Positions 59,565 to 64,000 of a stretch of DNA of 64,000 bases are shown one piece after another. The stretch is taken from positions 5,332,001 to 5,396,000 of the forward strand of contig NZ_OY771430.1 of assembly GCF_963674565.1 (NCBI RefSeq). Direction: 5' to 3'. The position numbers were made by a program, and so were the translations under genes. Below the pieces are notes generated by a model. That model ran no database searches. It was not told where the DNA came from and was given only the letters and a program-made list of their open reading frames with translations. Each line of letters opens with the position of its first letter. Position 1 is the stretch's first letter. The stretch comes from an uncultured Carboxylicivirga sp. Its GTDB lineage: Bacteria; Bacteroidota; Bacteroidia; Bacteroidales; Marinilabiliaceae.

Positions 59565-60290
59565 ATGAATAATATGGATGATATTTTTGGAAAAGTTGGT
59601 ACCAGTCAAACCTTAAGTCAAAAGATTGAAAGAAAGATTGAGGAAGCCATTCGAAATAAGCGTTTGATACCTGGAGCTAAACTTCCATCGGAAAAAGAAC
59701 TTTGTGAGAGTTTTGCAGTTAGCCGAACAGCATTGCGTGAAGCGCTCAGAAGGCTTAGTGCCCGTGGGTTAATTGAAATTAAGAAGGGAAGTGGCATGTA
59801 TGTATCTGAGATAAAAATTGAAGATGCCATAAAATCACTCAACTTATACTACGACCTTAAGTTTGATTCTAATTTAATCCGTCAGATTATTGAAGTTCGA
59901 CGAATTTTTGAACCTGAAATATGTAAGCTGGCAGCTGTTAATCGTTCTGATGAAGATTTGCTGTTGTTGAAATCCAATATTGATGAGCTTGAAAAATGTG
60001 ATCCGGATAATACTCAGCTGGAAGTTGATTTAATTAATCGCTTCCATATGAATCTTGCCAAAGCAACCAGTAATCCCATCGTAATTATTTCTTTGGAGCC
60101 TATTTATTCACTATTGCCCCGAATGCGAAATATGATTTATGCAAACGTTGAAGGTGAAAAGGAATATACCTTACGTTTACAGAAGGAAATTTACGAAGCG
60201 GTAATAAAGAATGATGGAGATAAGGCCTATAAATCTTCAGTTGAATTGCTTGAGCGCAACATGGAAATTTACGACAGATATTTTAAATAA
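59565..60290 (+). CDS. GntR-family (FadR subfamily) transcriptional regulator
   Basis: 241 residues; ATG at 59565, with an alternative at 59574. Winged helix-turn-helix ~15-82: LSQKIERKIEEAIRNKRLIPGAKLPSEKELCESFAVSRTALREALRRLSARGLIEIKKGSGMYV. All-helical FCD effector domain ~100-235, with FEPEICKLAA and LINRFHMNLAKATSNPI; the His and Asp/Glu residues can bind a metal as in many FCD proteins. Known: relatives respond to uronates, lactate, gluconate or fatty acyl-CoA. It is monocistronic, between two terminators. Its targets are not evident; control of uronate or lactate use would fit a pectin degrader but is a guess. Confidence 0.9.
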   Translation: MNNMDDIFGKVGTSQTLSQKIERKIEEAIRNKRLIPGAKLPSEKELCESFAVSRTALREALRRLSARGLIEIKKGSGMYVSEIKIEDAIKSLNLYYDLKFDSNLIRQIIEVRRIFEPEICKLAAVNRSDEDLLLLKSNIDELEKCDPDNTQLEVDLINRFHMNLAKATSNPIVIISLEPIYSLLPRMRNMIYANVEGEKEYTLRLQKEIYEAVIKNDGDKAYKSSVELLERNMEIYDRYFK

Positions 60291-60314
60291 GGTTTAGTAT
60301 TTTTCAACGATACA

Positions 60315-60346
60315 AAAGCAGTACAATTAGTTGTGCTGCTTTTTTT
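60315..60346 (+). terminator. Terminator of the FadR-type regulator gene
   Basis: AAAGCAGTACAA (60315-60326) pairs with TTGTGCTGCTTT (60331-60342) in a 12-bp stem containing one T-G wobble, with a 4-nt loop, followed by a T-run to 60346. It lies 25 bp past the stop codon. Confidence 0.85.
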
Positions 60347-60643
60347 ATTCAAGTAAATATCATTGCTCAAGTGTTTGTTGAAATTTTTTTTAACAACTTC
60401 CATAATTGTCGAATGATTTGTTTGAAATATGTTTTGACTTATAATTGACTATTTTCTTAGAGCGTTTCTTCATTTCTTTAATACTTATTATCATATAATT
60501 GAGTGTTTTTTGTTAAGTGTTTGACTAAATCTGAGGGTTGACGAAAAAGTGTTGCTTTATGACGAAAAAAGGATGGTGTGAATTTAAATTATGACATAAT
60601 TTCATTACACTTTTTAACAATTAGCAATTAAATACAATTGAGT
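60347..60643. other. Intergenic region upstream of the large T9SS protein
   Basis: About 300 bp of AT-rich DNA. TGACGAAAAA occurs twice (60539-60548 and 60560-60569) as a direct repeat with a 21-bp period, the spacing expected for AraC-type DNA-binding domains. I find no convincing TTG-N20-TAnnTTTG promoter downstream of it. Nothing else is seen here. Confidence 0.4.
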
Positions 60644-63600
60644 ATGAGACAAAAAAATCTACTATTTAAATGTGGCTTGTTTTTATTGATAGGATTGATA
60701 AGTGGAATTTCTATGCGTGCACAGGATGTAACCACTACCTATCTGACCAATCCTAGTTTTGAAACAGGTGATTTAACTGGCTGGACTCTTACAGGAGCAG
60801 ATGGTTATGCTTGGAATACAACTGGGAATGACGGAGATGGCACTCAGGATGAAACCTATAATGCCGGGGTTTGGAATAGACCTATTGGAGATGTTGAATG
60901 GTCACAATCTGTTACCGGACTACCGAATGGTTTTTATAAAGTGGGTTGTTTAATGACAGTTACTGATGTCACTTCCTGGACTGACGGTGTGACTAAACGT
61001 ATATCTACACAGCGCCTGTATGCCAATAATAAAAGCATGCTTTATGGCTTCAAAAAGAATTATTCGGATCAGAACATTGCTATTATTGCTGCGACAGAAT
61101 CATATTCTTTTGCCGGAATTCAAACTGCAGCTGCAGAAAATGGACCTTTTTATCCAATTTCATTAATTGTTGAAGTAACCGACGGTAACTTAACTATTGG
61201 AGCAAGAACAAATGGTGATGCATCTCAGTATTTGTTTGATTTTCAGGGAGGAAATACCGATAGAGGATTTTTTAAAATTGATGCTTTTACCTTAACAGAA
61301 GTATCAGACCTTTTAATTCAGAGTTTAACAATTGGAGGTGAAGCTGTTACTGATTTTGATCCTACCGATGTTGTTCTTTATTCAGTTGATATTCCGGCAG
61401 GTGTATCAGAATTGCCTGCAGTATCAGCAACAGCAGGTGATGGCGTTACAGTTGAAATTATCCCTGCTACATCATTGACTGGTAGAACAGAGATCGTTCT
61501 GACATCTGCAGATCAGAGCTATTCATTATCTTATTATGTTCAGTTTACAAAAGAAACCGATGCAACTTTATCAAGTTTATCTTCAAGTCTTGGAACTTTG
61601 AATCCTACATTTGATTCTGCTATTGATAGTTATGAATTGATGGTGCCATATGGTACGACTTCTGTTGACCTTGACTGGGTTACGACAGCAGAAGGTGCTA
61701 CTGTTGAATTTTTTGATGCTGTTGGTAATCAACTTTCATCTGATGGTGTTATTACATGGGTTGGTGATGGTATTGATATTGAGATTATTGTAACGGCACT
61801 GGATGGTACTTCAACTCAAAGTTACTATGTGTCTATTTATCTTGATCCTGCTGCTGAAAATGCCAATTTAAGTGATATTACTTTATCTGCTGGTCATTTA
61901 ACAACCGATTTTGATGCTTTAGTTAATGAGTATACGGCAATTGTGCCTAATGGTACCACAGTTGTGACTATTACTGGTGTGCCAATGTGGTCTGGTGCAG
62001 ATGTGCAGGGTGACGGAGAATTGACGTTGGTTAATGGAGCAGGTACTGTTACCATAACAGTTACATCGCAGGATGGACAGAATACAAATGATTATATAGT
62101 AAATGTATATGAGTCAACCTTACAGGTAGGTAAGGATTTTTATATTCAACACGAGGCTTCGCAGTTTGTTATTGAAGGAAAACCTTCAAGTTATATCAAG
62201 TTGCAGCAACCATTATTGAATAGTACTCCTCAATTATTCAAACTGGTAGAAAGTGGTGTTGAAGGTCAATATTATTTGCAAAACGGAAATAGTGAATATA
62301 TTACACTCACAAAAATTAATGTTTCGTCTTGGGATATGTTGATGACCGATCAATTAACTCAAAATCTGGATAGTTGTAGATTTGAATTTGAAGAATTTGA
62401 ACAAGGCAAGTATAGAATTATTACCGTTGTTCGTAAAGATAATGTTGAAGGAAAATATTATTTGGGAACTAATGATAATAATGTAGGTACCAGTATTTAT
62501 TCTGATAAACCATCAGGTGCTGACAGGATAACATGGATGTTAAGAGAGCCTAGTGATTTAGTAGATCCTTACGATTCTCACCTTTCATCTTTGACATGTG
62601 ATCAGGCAACCATAAAACCTGCATTCGAACCATTTGTTACAGATTATTACATGACTGTTCCGGTTGGTGTTGATGCTATTGATATTTCAGCTATACCTAC
62701 AGATTTATCTTCAAATGTTACTGGGGCAGGGGCAGGTGTTACTGTTAATGATGCTACTGGTGATATTGTAATTACTGTTACAGCGCCTGATCCAACTTAT
62801 ACAACAGATTATGTGATTCATTACGTAAAAGATACTGAGTTAACATTAAAGCACTCTTACACATTTGCAGATGGTTCAGCAAAAGATATGGAAGGTGATG
62901 CAGACGGGTTTGTAACTGGAGGTTATGTTGAAAACGGTGCTTTTGTGGGTGATGGAGGTTATGTTACTTTACCTGCAGCTGATATTGCAATAAATAAATA
63001 TCCTTCTATTACAATTGAAGCATATGTTACAGCCGGTGAAAATACAGGATGGTCTATGTTGTCTTATTTCGGAGGCTCTGGTGGATATAAATCATATTGG
63101 ATGTCTGTTCAGAATAATGATGATAAAACAAGAGCTGTAATTGATGAGTGGCAAGGGGCATTTAATGCAGAAACAATAGGAGAGGCAACACCAGGTGAAA
63201 CTTATCATTATGTAAGTACATTAACCAACGATTCAATATCAATGTATATTAATGGTACAAAAGTTGGTAAAACAAAAATTCATGAAGATTATTACATTAA
63301 CGATCTAAATGTTGAAGGTGCATGGATTTGTTACGGAGGTTACAATGATCCAATTTGGTTAGGTCATGTTTATGAATTTAATATTTATTCAGGTGAAATG
63401 GATGATCTGACAATTGCGCTTAGAGCACAATCATTGCCAACAGAAAGTGCTTCAAATGATGCAACTTTAAGTGATCTGACAGTTAATGGAGTAACAGTTG
63501 AAGGTTTCCATTCAGCTAACCTTAATTATGTAGTATCTGTTGATGCAGGGTCTACGCCTGCTATTGACGGTACAGTAAAAGTTGCAGGTGCAACCTATCA

Positions 63601-63946
63601 GGTAAATGTGCCAGAGTCACTTCCTGGTGTTGGAACTGTAGTTGTTACCGCAACCGATTTGGCAACAACAGTTACTTATACAATTCAATTTGAAGTTGCA
63701 ACCGGAATAGGAAATGGAAAAGAAAGTGCTATTAAGGTTTATCCAACTGTTTCTTCAGGAGAATTCAATGTTGAAATGGATGGTAAATCTTCAGTAATTT
63801 CAGTGTATGACTTAGCCGGAGGATTAGTAAAACAAATTGAAACAAATGCTAAGAAAGAAATAATTGCTCTGGATCAAAAAGGTATGTATATCGTTAAGGT
63901 TGATTCAGATGTAGAATCGTCAACATTTAAAGTTATTAAAAAATAA
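60644..63946 (+). CDS. Large T9SS-exported protein with cadherin-like beta-sandwich and LamG domains
   Basis: 1100 residues from the ATG at 60644 (a TTG 6 bp upstream is unnecessary). Signal peptide to MRAQ (~28). Order: a carbohydrate-binding-like beta-sandwich (~35-225, LTNPSFETGDLTGWTL); cadherin-like beta-sandwich modules near 230-310, 311-405, 408-495 and 640-730 (LSSLSSSLGTLNPTFDSAIDSY; LSDITLSAGHL; LSSLTCDQATIKPAF); a beta-trefoil-like segment ~500-635; a LamG/concanavalin-A domain ~738-940 (HSYTFADGSAKDMEGDA ... HVYEFNIYSGEM); another sandwich module; and a T9SS type A sorting domain (VYPTVSSGEFNVE ... GMYIVKV). Known: LamG and these sandwiches bind glycans. No catalytic domain is recognised. 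Inferred: a secreted carbohydrate-binding or adhesion protein, monocistronic. Confidence 0.85.
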   Translation: MRQKNLLFKCGLFLLIGLISGISMRAQDVTTTYLTNPSFETGDLTGWTLTGADGYAWNTTGNDGDGTQDETYNAGVWNRPIGDVEWSQSVTGLPNGFYKVGCLMTVTDVTSWTDGVTKRISTQRLYANNKSMLYGFKKNYSDQNIAIIAATESYSFAGIQTAAAENGPFYPISLIVEVTDGNLTIGARTNGDASQYLFDFQGGNTDRGFFKIDAFTLTEVSDLLIQSLTIGGEAVTDFDPTDVVLYSVDIPAGVSELPAVSATAGDGVTVEIIPATSLTGRTEIVLTSADQSYSLSYYVQFTKETDATLSSLSSSLGTLNPTFDSAIDSYELMVPYGTTSVDLDWVTTAEGATVEFFDAVGNQLSSDGVITWVGDGIDIEIIVTALDGTSTQSYYVSIYLDPAAENANLSDITLSAGHLTTDFDALVNEYTAIVPNGTTVVTITGVPMWSGADVQGDGELTLVNGAGTVTITVTSQDGQNTNDYIVNVYESTLQVGKDFYIQHEASQFVIEGKPSSYIKLQQPLLNSTPQLFKLVESGVEGQYYLQNGNSEYITLTKINVSSWDMLMTDQLTQNLDSCRFEFEEFEQGKYRIITVVRKDNVEGKYYLGTNDNNVGTSIYSDKPSGADRITWMLREPSDLVDPYDSHLSSLTCDQATIKPAFEPFVTDYYMTVPVGVDAIDISAIPTDLSSNVTGAGAGVTVNDATGDIVITVTAPDPTYTTDYVIHYVKDTELTLKHSYTFADGSAKDMEGDADGFVTGGYVENGAFVGDGGYVTLPAADIAINKYPSITIEAYVTAGENTGWSMLSYFGGSGGYKSYWMSVQNNDDKTRAVIDEWQGAFNAETIGEATPGETYHYVSTLTNDSISMYINGTKVGKTKIHEDYYINDLNVEGAWICYGGYNDPIWLGHVYEFNIYSGEMDDLTIALRAQSLPTESASNDATLSDLTVNGVTVEGFHSANLNYVVSVDAGSTPAIDGTVKVAGATYQVNVPESLPGVGTVVVTATDLATTVTYTIQFEVATGIGNGKESAIKVYPTVSSGEFNVEMDGKSSVISVYDLAGGLVKQIETNAKKEIIALDQKGMYIVKVDSDVESSTFKVIKK

Positions 63947-63968
63947 CATAGTTAGTTTAGATTGATAA

Positions 63969-64000
63969 AAGAGGCGACTGCTTTTGGGTAGTCGCCTCTT
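63969..64000 (+). terminator. Terminator after the large T9SS protein, cut by the window edge
   Basis: AAGAGGCGACT (63969-63979) pairs perfectly with AGTCGCCTCTT (63990-64000) around a 10-nt loop, 23 bp past the stop codon. The T-tract would continue beyond the edge. Confidence 0.78.

Noticed and set aside
1..64000. tRNA, rRNA, CRISPR arrays, insertion sequences, prophage genes
   Set aside because: Looked for on both strands; no cloverleaf, regular spacer-repeat array, transposase or integrase motif was recognised.

Overview
The window reads as chromosomal DNA of an AT-rich member of the Bacteroidota, most likely a Bacteroidales/Marinilabiliales-type polysaccharide degrader. The evidence is paired SusC/SusD genes, lipoproteins with acidic residues after the lipobox cysteine, C-terminal type IX secretion (T9SS) sorting domains, a LytS/LytTR pair, and promoters of the Bacteroidota form TTG-N20-TAnnTTTG. 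No rRNA, tRNA, CRISPR array, transposase or phage gene was seen.

Region 1 (1-35.5 kb) is a polysaccharide utilisation locus for the rhamnogalacturonan-I backbone of pectin. On the minus strand, from a promoter near 26.25 kb, lie FAS1 lipoprotein, SusC, SusD, two more FAS1 lipoproteins, a second SusC/SusD pair and a 952-residue T9SS cargo protein. Two large PL11 rhamnogalacturonan lyases follow, and the last runs off the left edge. On the plus strand lie GH105, a CE12-type esterase, a small secreted protein of unknown function, GH28, a shorter PL11, a lipoprotein GH28 and a decayed CE12 pseudogene. The likely logic is cleavage and deacetylation of RG-I, uptake through the two SusCD pairs, and final release of L-rhamnose and unsaturated galacturonate.

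Region 2 (35.5-40.3 kb, minus strand) holds a LytTR regulator and its histidine kinase, a lipoprotein, a Spy-like periplasmic protein, a methyltransferase and an unrecognised small protein.

Region 3 (40.4-48.45 kb) is an L-rhamnose operon: divergent AraC regulator, RhaT, RhaM, RhaA, a stand-alone class II aldolase, an FGGY kinase and a tandem double class II aldolase, closed by a strong terminator. A 21-bp-spaced direct repeat abuts the rhaT promoter. No lactaldehyde oxidase or reductase is present.

Region 4 (48.6-59.4 kb) is the most unusual part. A HutC-type GntR gene is divergent from E2, E3 and a fused E1 of a 2-oxoacid/acetoin-type dehydrogenase, followed by a PHP-domain protein, an SrlD-like sugar-phosphate SDR, an L-sorbose-1-phosphate-reductase-like enzyme and a fructose-6-phosphate-aldolase-like enzyme. 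Palindromes containing GTATATAC sit on both divergent promoters. I infer a dedicated catabolic route for a phosphorylated ketose or sugar alcohol, whose substrate I cannot name.

Region 5 (59.5-64 kb) has a FadR-type regulator and a large T9SS-exported LamG/cadherin-like-sandwich protein, ending in a terminator at the right edge.
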